From contig NZ_FOFG01000006.1 of NCBI RefSeq assembly GCF_900110915.1, positions 62,001 to 126,000 of the forward strand: a stretch of DNA of 64,000 bases, given 5' to 3'. Below the pieces are notes generated by a model. The model was not told where the DNA came from, made no database searches, and saw only the letters and a list, made by a program, of their open reading frames with translations. The position numbers were made by a program, and so were the translations under genes. Shown piece after piece: positions 17,699 to 28,435 of the stretch. This stretch comes from Faunimonas pinastri (GTDB lineage Bacteria; Pseudomonadota; Alphaproteobacteria; Rhizobiales; Afifellaceae). Each line of letters opens with the position of its first letter. Position 1 is the first letter of the stretch.

Positions 17699-18343
17699 TC
17701 AGCCGGTCGTCAGCCCGCCGCGCGTCGCCACCAGCTCGGCTATCTCGGCGTAGGCCTCCCCTTCCCCGCGAAGACCATCGAAAACGCCGACGCGATCGCT
17801 CTCCGGTCGGTTCTGGCTTACCTTCCACTTGCCTTCGATCCGTTCGATGGGGATCTCCAGCCCCACGATGCCGCCGATCTGCCCCGCGACGAAGGGCTCG
17901 GGCGCATCCGACACCGCCCAGGGCTCCGGCCGCATGCCTTCCCGCGATCGCGTGAGATCGTCGACCTGCCGGCGCAGAAACTCCGCGTCCTCAAGGATCC
18001 GGGGCCTGCCCCAGGCATGCACGGTGGCGTAGTTCCAGGTCGGCACGACCTTGCCGGTCTCCTGCTTCGTCGCATACCAGGAGGGTGTGACGTATGCCTG
18101 CGGCCCCTGGAACACGACCAGACATTCCCCGACCGCCGCCAGTTCATGCCGTTGATCGTTGCCGCGCGACAGATGCGCCCGTAGCGTCCCCCGTTCGGAG
18201 CGGTCCGCGTCGACCAGGAACCGGATCGGGTTGGCCATCAGTCCGCCGGGCCCGGCGGTGACCAGCAGACCCAGCGGGTGAGCGCGGATCAGATCATGCA
18301 TGACGGGCAGGCGCTCTTCGCGGAAATGCGGCGGCTGGTACAT
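17699..18343 (-). CDS. FMN-binding negative transcriptional regulator (PaiB family)
   Basis: This is a 214-residue protein of the PaiB family, which has a flavin-reductase-like split-barrel fold. In Bacillus, PaiB acts as a transcriptional regulator linked to protease synthesis. Family blocks include MYQPPHFRE at the start, HPLGLLVT, PIRFLVDADRSERGTLRAHLSRGN, AYVTPSWYATK, VPTWNYATVHAWG and IVGLEIPIERIEGKWKVSQNR. The ATG at 18343 was chosen because it begins the conserved MY-P-F motif; an ATG at 18376 lies further out. It stands alone between two terminators. The heme- or flavin-binding role in alphaproteobacteria has not been defined. Confidence 0.88.
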   Translation of the reverse strand: MYQPPHFREERLPVMHDLIRAHPLGLLVTAGPGGLMANPIRFLVDADRSERGTLRAHLSRGNDQRHELAAVGECLVVFQGPQAYVTPSWYATKQETGKVVPTWNYATVHAWGRPRILEDAEFLRRQVDDLTRSREGMRPEPWAVSDAPEPFVAGQIGGIVGLEIPIERIEGKWKVSQNRPESDRVGVFDGLRGEGEAYAEIAELVATRGGLTTG

Positions 18344-18401
18344 GGGTCTCGCTCGACTGACGGGCGAGACTAGCACCGCCCCCCCGAGGAAGCGGACAAA
18401 G

Positions 18402-18428
18402 AAAAACCCGCGGCTCGCGCCGCGGGTT
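18402..18428 (-). terminator. Rho-independent terminator of rpsA
   Basis: Read on the minus strand, AACCCGCGGC pairs with GCCGCGGGTT over 10 bp with a GCGA loop, followed by a run of T. It lies 44 bp past the rpsA stop codon. Confidence 0.88.
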
Positions 18429-18471
18429 CGTCAGGCAAGGACGGCCGAAGCCGTCCCGATCCCTGTGTTGC

Positions 18472-20172
18472 TTATTCCTGGTCGTCGCTGCGGTCGCGAA
18501 GCGCCGCGGCGAGGATGTCGCCCAGCGAAGCGCCGGAAGACGAGGAACCGTACTGCGCGACGGCTTCCTTTTCGTCGGCGATTTCCATCGCCTTGATCGA
18601 AAGCGTGACGCGACGGGTCTTCTTGTCCACGTTGGTGACGCGGGCATCGACCTTCTCGCCGACGGAGAAGCGCTCGGGGCGCTGATCGCCACGGTCGCGG
18701 GCCAGTTCGGCGCGGCGGATGAACGCGGTCATGTCGGTGTCGACAATCTTCACGTTGATGCCGCCGTCGTTCACTTCCGTGACCTCACAGCTGGCGACGG
18801 AGCCCTTGCGGATGCCGGCCACGGCCTCGGCGAAGGGATCGCCACCGACCTGCTTGATGCCGAGCGAGATACGCTCCTTGTCGACATCGACGTCGAGAAC
18901 CTGCGCCTGGACGACTTCGCCCTTCTTGTAGTCCTCGATGGCGTCTTCACCCGACCGCTGCCAGTCGAGATCGGAGAGGTGGACCATGCCGTCCACGTCG
19001 CCTTCCAGGCCGAGGAACAGGCCGAATTCGGTCTTGTTCTTGACCTCGCCTTCCACGGTGGAGCCGACCGGATGCTTCTCGGCGAACTCTTCCCACGGAT
19101 TCCGCATGGCCTGCTTGAGGCCAAGCGAGATGCGGCGCTTGGAAGCGTCGACCTCGAGCACGACGACCTCGACCTCCTGGGAGGTGGAGACGATCTTGCC
19201 GGGATGGACGTTCTTCTTGGTCCAGCTCATCTCGGAAACGTGGATCAGGCCCTCGATGCCCGGCTCCAGTTCCACGAACGCGCCGTAGTCGGTGATGTTG
19301 GTCACGCGGCCAGCGAACTTCGCACCGATCGGGTACTTCAGTTCGATGTTGTCCCACGGATCGGACTCGAGCTGCTTCATGCCGAGCGAGATGCGGTAGG
19401 TCTCCGGGTTGATCCGGATGATCTGAACGCGGACGGTCTCGCCGATGTTCAGGATCTCGCTGGGATGGTTGACGCGACGCCATGCCATGTCGGTGACATG
19501 CAGCAGGCCGTCGATGCCGCCGAGGTCGACGAACGCACCGTATTCGGTGATGTTCTTGACCACGCCCTCGACCACCTGGCCTTCATGCAAGCGCTGGACG
19601 AGTTCCGAACGCTGCTCGGCGAGCGTGTCTTCCAGGACGGACCGGCGGGACACGACGATGTTGCCGCGACGCTTGTCCATCTTGAGGATGCGGAAGGGCT
19701 GCGGCGTCGACATCAGCGGGCCGACGTCGCGCACGGGGCGCACATCGACCTGGCTGCGCGGCAGGAAGGCCACGGCGCCGTCCAGGTCGACCGTGAAGCC
19801 GCCCTTGACCTGGTTGAAGATCATGCCGGTGACGGTATCGTTCTTCTCGAAGCTCTCCTCGAGACGAACCCAGCTCTCCTCGCGGCGAGCCTTCTCGCGC
19901 GACAGGACGGCTTCACCGAGCGCGTTCTCGACGCGCTCCAGGTAAACCTCGACCTCGTCGCCGGGCTTCAGTTCACCATCCTTGCTGCGAACGCCGAATT
20001 CCTTCAGCGGGACGCGGCCCTCGACCTTGAGGCCGACATCGATGACCGCGAGGTCCTTCTCGATGGCGACGACCCGCCCCTTGACGACGGTGCCCTCGGC
20101 GACGTCCGTCGCGAGAAGGGACTCGTGCAGGAGGGCGGCGAAATCCTCCCGGCTCGGTTGCAGTGCGTTCAT
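18472..20172 (-). CDS. rpsA: 30S ribosomal protein S1
   Basis: Ribosomal protein S1 binds mRNA and delivers it to the 30S subunit. The 566-residue length and six S1 (OB-fold) repeats are typical. The repeats start near residues 25, 110, 200, 285, 370 and 455, with recognisable units such as GTVVKGRVVAIEKDLAVIDVG, VVEGVVKNITEYGAFVDLGGIDGLLHVTDM, GAKFAGRVTNITDYGAFVELEPGIEGLIHVSEM and GSTVEGEVKNKTEFGLFLGL. GGGAG precedes the ATG. It follows cmk and aroA on the same strand, a standard arrangement, with a 172-bp gap before it that could hold its own promoter. Confidence 0.98.
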   Translation of the reverse strand: MNALQPSREDFAALLHESLLATDVAEGTVVKGRVVAIEKDLAVIDVGLKVEGRVPLKEFGVRSKDGELKPGDEVEVYLERVENALGEAVLSREKARREESWVRLEESFEKNDTVTGMIFNQVKGGFTVDLDGAVAFLPRSQVDVRPVRDVGPLMSTPQPFRILKMDKRRGNIVVSRRSVLEDTLAEQRSELVQRLHEGQVVEGVVKNITEYGAFVDLGGIDGLLHVTDMAWRRVNHPSEILNIGETVRVQIIRINPETYRISLGMKQLESDPWDNIELKYPIGAKFAGRVTNITDYGAFVELEPGIEGLIHVSEMSWTKKNVHPGKIVSTSQEVEVVVLEVDASKRRISLGLKQAMRNPWEEFAEKHPVGSTVEGEVKNKTEFGLFLGLEGDVDGMVHLSDLDWQRSGEDAIEDYKKGEVVQAQVLDVDVDKERISLGIKQVGGDPFAEAVAGIRKGSVASCEVTEVNDGGINVKIVDTDMTAFIRRAELARDRGDQRPERFSVGEKVDARVTNVDKKTRRVTLSIKAMEIADEKEAVAQYGSSSSGASLGDILAAALRDRSDDQE

Positions 20173-20344
20173 TCAAACTCCCGATTGCCCGGCCCCGAAG
20201 AACCGGACGCGCGCCGTTGCTGGTGTTGCCTTCGTTGCCGCAGCCTCCCCGTCTCGCGACAGGTCGGCGCATGAAGCCGCAAACAACGATTGTTCCGAGG
20301 GTCGAACGCCGGAAGGCCGACGCGCAGGCGCGTTCAGCGCCCGT

Positions 20345-20985
20345 CTATCGGCCGGTCATGGCGCGGTCGATATAGTCCTGAGCCGCACGGAACGCCGCCT
20401 CTATACTCAACTCGCTGGTATCCAGCAAGTAGGCGTCGGGCGCGGGCTTCAATGGACTGTCGGCGCGGGCCATGTCGCGCTCGTCCCGTTTCAGTATATC
20501 GGCAAGGATCGCGGCTTGTTCAACTGGCACGCCCCGGGCGCGGACCTCTTGCGTGCGGCGCCTCGCCCGCACTTCCGGGCTGGCGATGACATAGAGCTTG
20601 GCGACCGCATCCGGGCACACGACCGTGCCGATGTCCCGTCCGTCCAGCACCGCGCCGGGCTCGTCCTCGGCGAAGGCGCGCTGGCGGGAAACAAGCACCT
20701 TGCGCAGTTCCGGCATGACGGCGATGCGCGAGGCCGCTTCCCCGATCTCCGGCAGCGCCAGGTGGTCGCGATCGAAGGTGGCGAAGTCCAGGTCATGGGC
20801 GGCGCGGATCGCCGCCGCCTCGTCGCCGAGTTCGTCGCCCAGCTCCAGGAGCGCATTGGCGACGGCGCGATAGGTCAGCCCCGTGTCCAGATGGCGCAGT
20901 CCGTAATGGGTCGCCAGCAGCCGGGCGAGCGTACCCTTGCCGCTCGCCGCCGGGCCGTCGATGGCGATGACGAGAGCACCTGCCA

Positions 20986-20986
<1 letters not shown>
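20345..20986 (-). CDS. cmk: Cytidylate kinase
   Basis: This enzyme phosphorylates CMP and dCMP to the diphosphates. It has 213 residues. The P-loop is [10 protein letters not shown] (11-20). The NMP-binding region contains [12 protein letters not shown] and [14 protein letters not shown], and the LID region contains [11 protein letters not shown] and [14 protein letters not shown]. The start is fixed by a 1-base overlap with the aroA stop codon (TGATG), so translation is probably coupled. The same frame stays open far upstream across aroA, but that part is an artefact. Confidence 0.97.
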
Positions 20987-23001
<2,015 letters not shown>

Positions 23002-23036
23002 GCCGCCATCCCGCCGGGCAACACCCGATACGGCGA

Positions 23037-23112
23037 GGGGCCATAGCTCAGTTGGGAGAGCGCGTGAATGGCATTCACGAGGTCGGCGGTTCGATCCCGC
23101 CTGGCTCCACCA
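23037..23112 (+). tRNA. tRNA-Ala (anticodon GGC)
   Basis: This is a complete 76-nt cloverleaf. The acceptor stem GGGGCCA pairs with TGGCTCC and includes the G3-U70 wobble that identifies alanine tRNAs. The anticodon stem CGTGA/TCACG closes the loop ATGGCAT, so the anticodon is GGC. The T arm GGCGG-TTCGATC-CCGCC is perfect and the 3' ACCA is encoded. It lies downstream of the TIGR02300 gene, as in other Hyphomicrobiales. Confidence 0.97.
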
Positions 23113-23419
23113 CCCCTCTAAAGTCTCAGATCCTCCTGAACCCGGTTGCCGGGTTTCCCCGGAAACCGGTGGCTTCGGCCATTCGTCTCGCGGCGAATCG
23201 GAAGGTGGATGAGGCCCCATCGGGGGGAGCAGGAGATCCCGGCTTGCTAAAGCGGGCTCCAGACACTACGTTGAGCTTTATCGACTTTGGCCGGACGACT
23301 GGGCCGCTTCGCTGCACTGCGAGCGCACGTTCAGACTATCTCTCCAAACTTCGACTTCATCGAGCGGTCGGTTGAGATCAGCCGTTCAAACGTGCATATC
23401 CAAGTGTAGGACTATTCCC
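23113..23419 (+). other. Gene-free stretch: tRNA trailer and cold-shock gene leader
   Basis: These 307 bases hold no convincing gene. A short hairpin with few T (AACCCGG-TTG-CCGGGTT, 23139-23155) may end the tRNA transcript. The right-hand part is probably the promoter and long leader of the cold-shock gene. Such leaders often act as temperature-responsive structures, but I cannot show that here. Confidence 0.5.
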
Positions 23420-23629
23420 ATGAATACGGGCACCGTGAAGTGGTACAACGAGCAAAAGGGTTACGGTTTCATCCAGCCCGATAACGGTGGCAAGGACGTG
23501 TTCGTCCACGCGACCGCTCTCGAGCGCGCTGGCCTGCGTGGCCTGGTGGAAGGCCAGAAGGTTTCCTTCGAGCTGGAAACCGATCGCCGCACCGGCAAGC
23601 AGGCAGCTGGCAACATCCAGGCCGCCTGA
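23420..23629 (+). CDS. Cold-shock protein (CspA family)
   Basis: This is a 69-residue single cold-shock domain that binds single-stranded RNA and DNA and acts as an RNA chaperone. The RNP1 motif KGYGFIQP and RNP2 motif DVFVHATAL are both intact. The ATG at 23420 begins the normal [11 protein letters not shown]-terminus. It is followed after 88 bp, across a terminator, by an IF-1 paralogue; this csp/IF-1 pairing suggests both serve translation under stress. Confidence 0.95.
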   Translation: MNTGTVKWYNEQKGYGFIQPDNGGKDVFVHATALERAGLRGLVEGQKVSFELETDRRTGKQAAGNIQAA

Positions 23630-23664
23630 TACCGCTCAAGACGAGAGGCGAGCCTCTTGTACCG

Positions 23665-23696
23665 GCCGCCGCCCGTCAGGACGGCGGCTTTGTTTT
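23665..23696 (+). terminator. Rho-independent terminator of the cold-shock gene
   Basis: GCCGCC pairs with GGCGGC around a 12-base loop and is followed by TTTGTTTT. It separates the cold-shock gene from the IF-1 paralogue; the weak loop may allow read-through. Confidence 0.7.
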
Positions 23697-23717
23697 GGTC
23701 TGACGAAGGATGGTGGA

Positions 23718-24002
23718 ATGGCAAAAGAAGAACTTCTGCAGTTTGAAGGCACCGTGGCCGAGATCCTCCCCGATGCGCGCTTTCGGGTCGAGCTCGAGAA
23801 CGGCCATTCGGTGATCGCCTATACGGCAGGCAAGATGCGCAAGAACCGAATCAAGACGCTGACTGGCGACCGTGTGACCGTCGAGATGTCGCCCTACGAC
23901 CTCGAAAAGGCCCGGCTGGTCTACCGCCACAAGGACGAACGCGGCCCGATGGGCGGCCCCCCGCGCCCCGGTGGCTCCCGCCCCACCTTCCGTCGCCACT
24001 GA
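23718..24002 (+). CDS. Translation initiation factor IF-1 paralogue with C-terminal tail
   Basis: This 94-residue protein has an S1-like OB fold over residues 1-72 ([30 protein letters not shown]...[34 protein letters not shown]), which matches IF-1 throughout. IF-1 normally ends near residue 72. Here a further 22 residues rich in Gly, Pro and Arg follow ([21 protein letters not shown]). Divergence from the canonical alphaproteobacterial IF-1 sequence suggests a second copy, with the main infA elsewhere. The position beside a cold-shock gene hints at a role in cold or stress translation. Calling it the only infA would not be safe. Confidence 0.85.
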   Translation: MAKEELLQFEGTVAEILPDARFRVELENGHSVIAYTAGKMRKNRIKTLTGDRVTVEMSPYDLEKARLVYRHKDERGPMGGPPRPGGSRPTFRRH

Positions 24003-24058
24003 CGCATCGGCCGCACGTTTCGTGCGGCATCATCTCCGGCGCCGCGCCGCAATGATCA

Positions 24059-24099
24059 GCCGCCGAACCGCCATAGGTTCGCGCGGCCGCTTTTGTTTT
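24059..24099 (+). terminator. Rho-independent terminator of the IF-1 paralogue
   Basis: The inner stem CGAACC/GGTTCG (loop GCCATA) is extended by GCCGC/GCGGC with one bulged C, then TTTTGTTTT. It closes the csp-IF-1 region. Confidence 0.75.
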
Positions 24100-24218
24100 C
24101 GGCCCTTCCACGCGGGTGGCGTCCCCCGGCTTCCCCTGCCCTCTCGGCCGATTCAGCGGCGCGAGGAAACAGGATCGCCCCTCGTTCGTTCATCCCGCTA
24201 ATGAAGGAGAACGAGCGC

Positions 24219-24518
24219 ATGGAAAAGGTCGAGACGCACAAGGGCACGGGCAAGCTGCTGACCCGCGACGGCAATTATCGGCCGGGTACCTACGAGATCC
24301 GCACCCGCGACGACGATCAGCAGGGCCATCGCGGCGCCAACGGCTTCTTCGACATCGACGCCAGCGCGCCCCATGCGATGACGGGGACGGACGAGGAATT
24401 CCGCGGCCCGGCCACGCTGGTCCTGTCCGGCGGAGAGGAAGTGGATATCCTGCTGCGCGGCCTGGACGGCACGCGCGTCGAGATCGTCGGCGTCGCGCCT
24501 CTGCCTGAAGGCAGCTGA
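24219..24518 (+). CDS. Conserved hypothetical protein
   Basis: This 99-residue protein is acidic and has no signal peptide or membrane segment. It looks like a small beta-rich protein: GTGKLLTRDG, then TYEIRTRDDD and RGPATLVLSGGEEVDILLRGLDGTRVEIVG. AAGGAG lies nine bases before the ATG at 24219; an upstream in-frame ATG at 24201 overlaps that site. I do not recognise the family. It stands alone between a terminator and the aldo/keto reductase gene, 68 bp away on the same strand. Confidence 0.7.
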   Translation: MEKVETHKGTGKLLTRDGNYRPGTYEIRTRDDDQQGHRGANGFFDIDASAPHAMTGTDEEFRGPATLVLSGGEEVDILLRGLDGTRVEIVGVAPLPEGS

Positions 24519-24586
24519 TCCACCTCGGCGGCCTGCTCACCTAGAACGGGGCGGCGCTTCCGCCCTCCCAGGAAGGGAAACCGGAC

Positions 24587-25603
24587 ATGTTTACCACCAG
24601 ACTCGGCAGCACCGGCCCGCTCGTGTCGCGAATAGGGCTCGGCTGCATGGGCATGTCCGGTATGTACGGACCTGCCGATCGCGCCGAAAGCATCGCCACG
24701 ATCCACGCCGCGCTGGATGGCGGGATCAACCTGCTCGACACCGGCGATTTCTACGGCATGGGCCATAACGAACTCCTGATCGGCCAGGCGTTGCGGGGAC
24801 GGCCGCGCGAGGACGCCGTGATCAGCGTCAAGTTCGGCGCCCAGCGCGGCCCTGACGGCGCCTGGCTCGGCTACGACGCGCGTCCGCAGGCGGTGAAGAC
24901 CGCGCTTGCCTATACGCTGAACCGCCTCGGCACCGACTACATCGACATCTACCGGCCGGCCCGGCTGGACCCGAACGTGCCGGTCGAGGAAACCGTCGGC
25001 GCCATCGCCGACATGGTGCAGGCGGGCTATGTCCGCCATATCGGTCTTTCGGAAGTCGGCGCATCGACCATCCGACGCGCGGCCGCGACGCACCCCATCG
25101 TCGACCTGCAGATCGAATATTCGCTTCTGTCGCGCGGGATCGAAGCGGAAATCCTGCCCACCTGCCGCGAACTCGACATCGACGTCACGGCCTACGGCGT
25201 TCTCTCGCGCGGGCTTCTCAGCGGGCAGTGGAGCCGCGAACGGAGCGAAAAGGCCGAACCGGGCGATTTCCGTTCCCGCAGCCCGCGCTTCAGCGGCGAG
25301 AACCTGGAGCACAATCTCACTCTGGTCGAGGCGCTTCGAACGCTTGCGGATGAGCGCGGGGCCTCGGTCGCGCAGATCGCGATCGCATGGGCGCTGTCGC
25401 GTGGCGAGGATATCGTCCCCCTCATCGGCGCGCGCCGTCGCGACCGGCTGGACGAAGCGCTGAAGGCGCTGGAGATCAGGCTCGGCGCGGAGGATCTCGC
25501 CGCGATCGAAGCGGCCATTCCCCCGGGATCGGCAGCAGGCGACCGATACGACGCGCATGCCATGGCAGCACTCGACAGCGAGCGACGCGACGCGTCGGCC
25601 TGA
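24587..25603 (+). CDS. Aldo/keto reductase (altered catalytic tetrad)
   Basis: This is a 338-residue TIM-barrel NADPH-dependent oxidoreductase of the AKR superfamily. Asp and Tyr of the catalytic tetrad are visible in LLDTGDFYGMGHNE, and Lys in VISVKFG. At the site of the catalytic His (usually IDLYxxHRxD) it reads IDIYRPARLDPNVPVEE, so the His is replaced. A related AKR subgroup in alphaproteobacteria shares this change. Cofactor-binding PLIGARRRDRLDEAL is present near the C-terminus. The substrate is unknown, and the changed residue may mean altered chemistry. Confidence 0.9.
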   Translation: MFTTRLGSTGPLVSRIGLGCMGMSGMYGPADRAESIATIHAALDGGINLLDTGDFYGMGHNELLIGQALRGRPREDAVISVKFGAQRGPDGAWLGYDARPQAVKTALAYTLNRLGTDYIDIYRPARLDPNVPVEETVGAIADMVQAGYVRHIGLSEVGASTIRRAAATHPIVDLQIEYSLLSRGIEAEILPTCRELDIDVTAYGVLSRGLLSGQWSRERSEKAEPGDFRSRSPRFSGENLEHNLTLVEALRTLADERGASVAQIAIAWALSRGEDIVPLIGARRRDRLDEALKALEIRLGAEDLAAIEAAIPPGSAAGDRYDAHAMAALDSERRDASA

Positions 25604-25638
25604 GGTCAGCGCGAAAAGGTCATGAGATCTGGAGAAGG

Positions 25639-25712
25639 TGGAGCGGGCAGCGGGAATCGAACCCGCACGATCAGCTTGGGAAGCTGACAGGCTACCACTA
25701 CATCATGCCCGC
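25639..25712 (-). tRNA. tRNA-Gly (anticodon CCC)
   Basis: Read on the minus strand this is a 74-nt cloverleaf. The acceptor stem GCGGGCA pairs with TGCCCGC and is followed by encoded TCCA. The anticodon stem CAGC/GCTG closes the loop TTCCCAA, giving anticodon CCC. The T arm GCGGG-TTCGATT-CCCGC is perfect. Confidence 0.97.
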
Positions 25713-25721
25713 GCGGCCGGG

Positions 25722-25750
25722 ACCATCGGCTGGCCGGGCCGCTCTGTCAA
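25722..25750 (-). promoter_or_regulatory. Possible promoter of tRNA-Gly
   Basis: On the minus strand a perfect -35 TTGACA (25745-25750) is followed after 17 bp by a weak -10 GATGGT (25722-25727). Transcription would begin a few bases before the tRNA 5' end. Confidence 0.35.
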
Positions 25751-25835
25751 GAGAGCGCGGACAGGGATTTCCACGACAAGGAAACGGCGCACCACGCGAG
25801 CCGGCATCGAGACCGGCTGGGCTCGGCCCGCCGGA

Positions 25836-26936
25836 TCAGGGCGCCTGGAAATGCTTGGAGAGTTTCAGTCCCTGCGCCTGATAATTGGAGCCGAGCGCGG
25901 TGCCGTAGAGCCGCGACGGCGCTCCGGCCGTGGGTTCGTAGACAAGCCGTCCGATCGTCTGGCCATGCTCCAGGATGAACGGCACCTCGTGGCTGCGCAC
26001 TTCCAGCACGGCACGGCTCCCCGTGCCGCCGGCCGCGTCGTGACCGAAGCCCGGATCGAAAAAGCCGGCATAATGGACGCGGAACTCGCCGACCAGCGGA
26101 TCGAACGGCACCATCTCCGCCGCATGGTCCGGCGGTACGTGCACCGCTTCGGCCGAAACGAGGATGTAGAACTGGTCGGGATCCAGAACGAGTTCCGGCC
26201 GGGACCCGCGCCGGATCGGCTCCCAGAAATCGGCGACGCGATACGATCCCGGACGATCCACATCGACAAGGCCCGTGAAGCGCTTGGCGCGGTAGCCAAC
26301 GAGACCCGTCTCGCCGTCACCGCCATCGAGATCGATTGAGAGCATCAGCCCGCCGGAAAAGCGCGGTTCGGCGCCCTTCACCAGCCCGACGCGGTCATGC
26401 AGGGCGATGAGCGCCGCATCGTCGAGAACGTCGTTGCCACGGCGGAAGCGGATCTGCGACAGGCGCGAACCGCGGCGCACCACGATCGGGAAAGTGCGCG
26501 GCGAGATTTCTAGGTAGAGCGGCCCGGTATAACCCGGCGGCATCTGATCGAAGGATCGGGCATTGTCGGTGATGACGCGGGTGAAGATGTCGAGCCGCCC
26601 GGTCGAACTCTTCGGGTTGGCGCTGGCCGCGATATCCGCCGGCAACGCCAGCGATTCCTGCAGCGGCACGATATAGACGCAGCCGGTTTCCAGCACCGCG
26701 CCATCGTCGAGCGGGATCTCGTGCAGCCCGAGTTGGCGGAGCTTGGTCTCGACCGAAAAGTTCGGTCCCGGCAGGAAACTGGCGCGCACGCGGTGGGCGA
26801 CGGAACCCAGCCTGAGATCGAGACTGGCCGGCTGGATCTGGTTGGGCGCGGCGGGATCGGCGAGGCGGATCGCCCCCGCCTCGATCAGGCGGCCGATCTC
26901 ACCATCTGGAAGAATACCCTGTCGTTCGGTCGTCAT
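25836..26936 (-). CDS. 2'-deoxycytidine 5'-triphosphate deaminase (double-domain)
   Basis: This is a 366-residue protein made of two Dcd/dUTPase-like halves; ordinary Dcd has about 190 residues. The first half contains QIQPASLDLRLGSVAHRVRASFLPG and the catalytic-loop-like SLALPADIAASANPKSSTGRLDIFTRVITD. The second half contains FDPLVGEFRVHYAGFFDPGFGH. It should convert dCTP to dUTP for thymidylate synthesis, as annotated for this alphaproteobacterial family. The ATG at 26936 (MTTERQGILPDGEI) was preferred over 27020 because the domain begins there. A dut gene at 48.8 kb would handle the product. Confidence 0.85.
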   Translation of the reverse strand: MTTERQGILPDGEIGRLIEAGAIRLADPAAPNQIQPASLDLRLGSVAHRVRASFLPGPNFSVETKLRQLGLHEIPLDDGAVLETGCVYIVPLQESLALPADIAASANPKSSTGRLDIFTRVITDNARSFDQMPPGYTGPLYLEISPRTFPIVVRRGSRLSQIRFRRGNDVLDDAALIALHDRVGLVKGAEPRFSGGLMLSIDLDGGDGETGLVGYRAKRFTGLVDVDRPGSYRVADFWEPIRRGSRPELVLDPDQFYILVSAEAVHVPPDHAAEMVPFDPLVGEFRVHYAGFFDPGFGHDAAGGTGSRAVLEVRSHEVPFILEHGQTIGRLVYEPTAGAPSRLYGTALGSNYQAQGLKLSKHFQAP

Positions 26937-27169
26937 CTCTGCCCCGCGATTGCGGGCTTCGTACACGCCGAGCGGGCCTCGCGTAAACAGGCGGGCGTGG
27001 TCCAAAGGCGTTGACGGCAAAGATTCGCGGGCGTAAGCCGATTTTTATTCTCGTGGTCATTTGATGCCGGCCGGCTTGCAACCACGTTTCATCCCAATGC
27101 TAAAAGGCCGGAGGTGAGAGCCCCCGGTCTTCGCGCGTCAACCCCGCCGGCCTGTTGGAGACTCCGCCC

Positions 27170-28390
27170 ATGGCTTCCGACCCGTCCAAGGATCGTCGCT
27201 TCCGCCCCGCCACCGAACTCGTTCACGGCGGCATTCTTCGCTCGCAGTTTTCGGAGATGTCCGAAGCGATGTTCCTGACGCAGGGCTTCGCCTATCCGAG
27301 CGCCGAGGCCGCCGAAGCCCGCTTCAACGGCGAAGACCCCGGCTTCGTCTACTCCCGCTACGCCAATCCGACCGTTTCCATGTTCGAGGAGCGGATGTGC
27401 CTCCTGGAAGGCGCGGAAGCCAGTCGCGCGGTCGCGAGCGGCATGGCCGCAGTCGCCGCGGCGCTGATATCCGACCTGAAGGCCGGCGACCACATCCTCG
27501 CCTCCCGCGCCCTGTTCGGCTCCTGCCTCTACATCATCACCGACATTCTCGGCCGCTATGGCGTTTCCTACACGCTGGTGGACGGCAAGGATCTCGACGC
27601 GTGGGCGAAGGGCGTGACGCCGGAAACCAAGGTGCTCTTCCTGGAGACGCCCTCAAACCCGACGCTCGAACTCGTGGACATCGCCGGCGTTGCCGAGATC
27701 GCCCGCAAGGCCGGTGCGCGCCTCGTCGTCGACAACGTCTTCGCCACGCCGCTCTACCAGCGGCCGCTGGAACTCGGCGCGCATACCGTCGTCTATTCCG
27801 CGACCAAGCATATCGACGGCCAGGGCCGCGTGCTGGGCGGCATCGTGCTCTCCGACGAGGAATGGGTGGAGGCGAAGCTCGCCCCCTATCTCAAGCATAC
27901 CGGCCCGTCCATGAGCGCCTTCAACGCCTGGGCGCTGGTCAAGGCGCTGGAGACCATGGAGGTGCGCGTCGCGCGCCAGACCGACAACGCCGAGAAGCTG
28001 GCGGCGCTGCTCGTCGACCATCCGGCCGTCACCCGGCTTTATTATCCCGGGCACGAGAGCCATCCTCAATACGAACTGGCCAAGCGCCAGATGAAGCGCG
28101 GCAGCACGATGATCGCCTTCGAGGTGAAGAACGGCAAGGCCGGTGCCTTCGCCGTCTGCAATGCGCTGGAAGTGGCGAAGATCTCCAACAATCTCGGCGA
28201 TTCCAAGAGCATCATGACGCATCCGGCGACGACGACGCATCAGCGCCTGAAGCCGGAGGAGCGCGCCATGCTCGGCATCAGCGACGGCGTGCTGCGTCTC
28301 TCCGTCGGCCTGGAAGACGTGGCCGATCTCGCCGACGATCTCCTGAACGCGCTCGATCGGGTCGCGGCGCGGCGTCAGGCGGCCGAGTAG
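27170..28390 (+). CDS. metZ: O-succinylhomoserine sulfhydrylase
   Basis: This PLP enzyme makes homocysteine from O-succinylhomoserine and sulphide in methionine synthesis. It has 406 residues of the Cys/Met metabolism family. The cofactor lysine is Lys213 in VVYSATKHIDGQGRVLGGI. SRYANPTVSMFEERM, ASGMAAVAAAL, ETPSNPTLELVDI and DSKSIMTHPATTTHQRL are family blocks. GGAG lies nine bases before the ATG; a TTG at 27155 in the same frame is less likely. The MetZ versus MetB or MetY choice rests on overall resemblance to rhizobial MetZ. Confidence 0.92.
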   Translation: MASDPSKDRRFRPATELVHGGILRSQFSEMSEAMFLTQGFAYPSAEAAEARFNGEDPGFVYSRYANPTVSMFEERMCLLEGAEASRAVASGMAAVAAALISDLKAGDHILASRALFGSCLYIITDILGRYGVSYTLVDGKDLDAWAKGVTPETKVLFLETPSNPTLELVDIAGVAEIARKAGARLVVDNVFATPLYQRPLELGAHTVVYSATKHIDGQGRVLGGIVLSDEEWVEAKLAPYLKHTGPSMSAFNAWALVKALETMEVRVARQTDNAEKLAALLVDHPAVTRLYYPGHESHPQYELAKRQMKRGSTMIAFEVKNGKAGAFAVCNALEVAKISNNLGDSKSIMTHPATTTHQRLKPEERAMLGISDGVLRLSVGLEDVADLADDLLNALDRVAARRQAAE

Positions 28391-28406
28391 GCGCGAAGCC
28401 GAACCG

Positions 28407-28435
28407 GCGACCGCGAGCTTCATGTTCGCGGTCGC
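28407..28435 (+). other. Stem-loop after metZ
   Basis: A perfect 10-bp inverted repeat (GCGACCGCGA / TCGCGGTCGC, 9-base loop) starts 16 bp after the metZ stop. There is no T run, so it may be an mRNA end-protecting hairpin or a Rho-assisted terminator. Confidence 0.5.
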
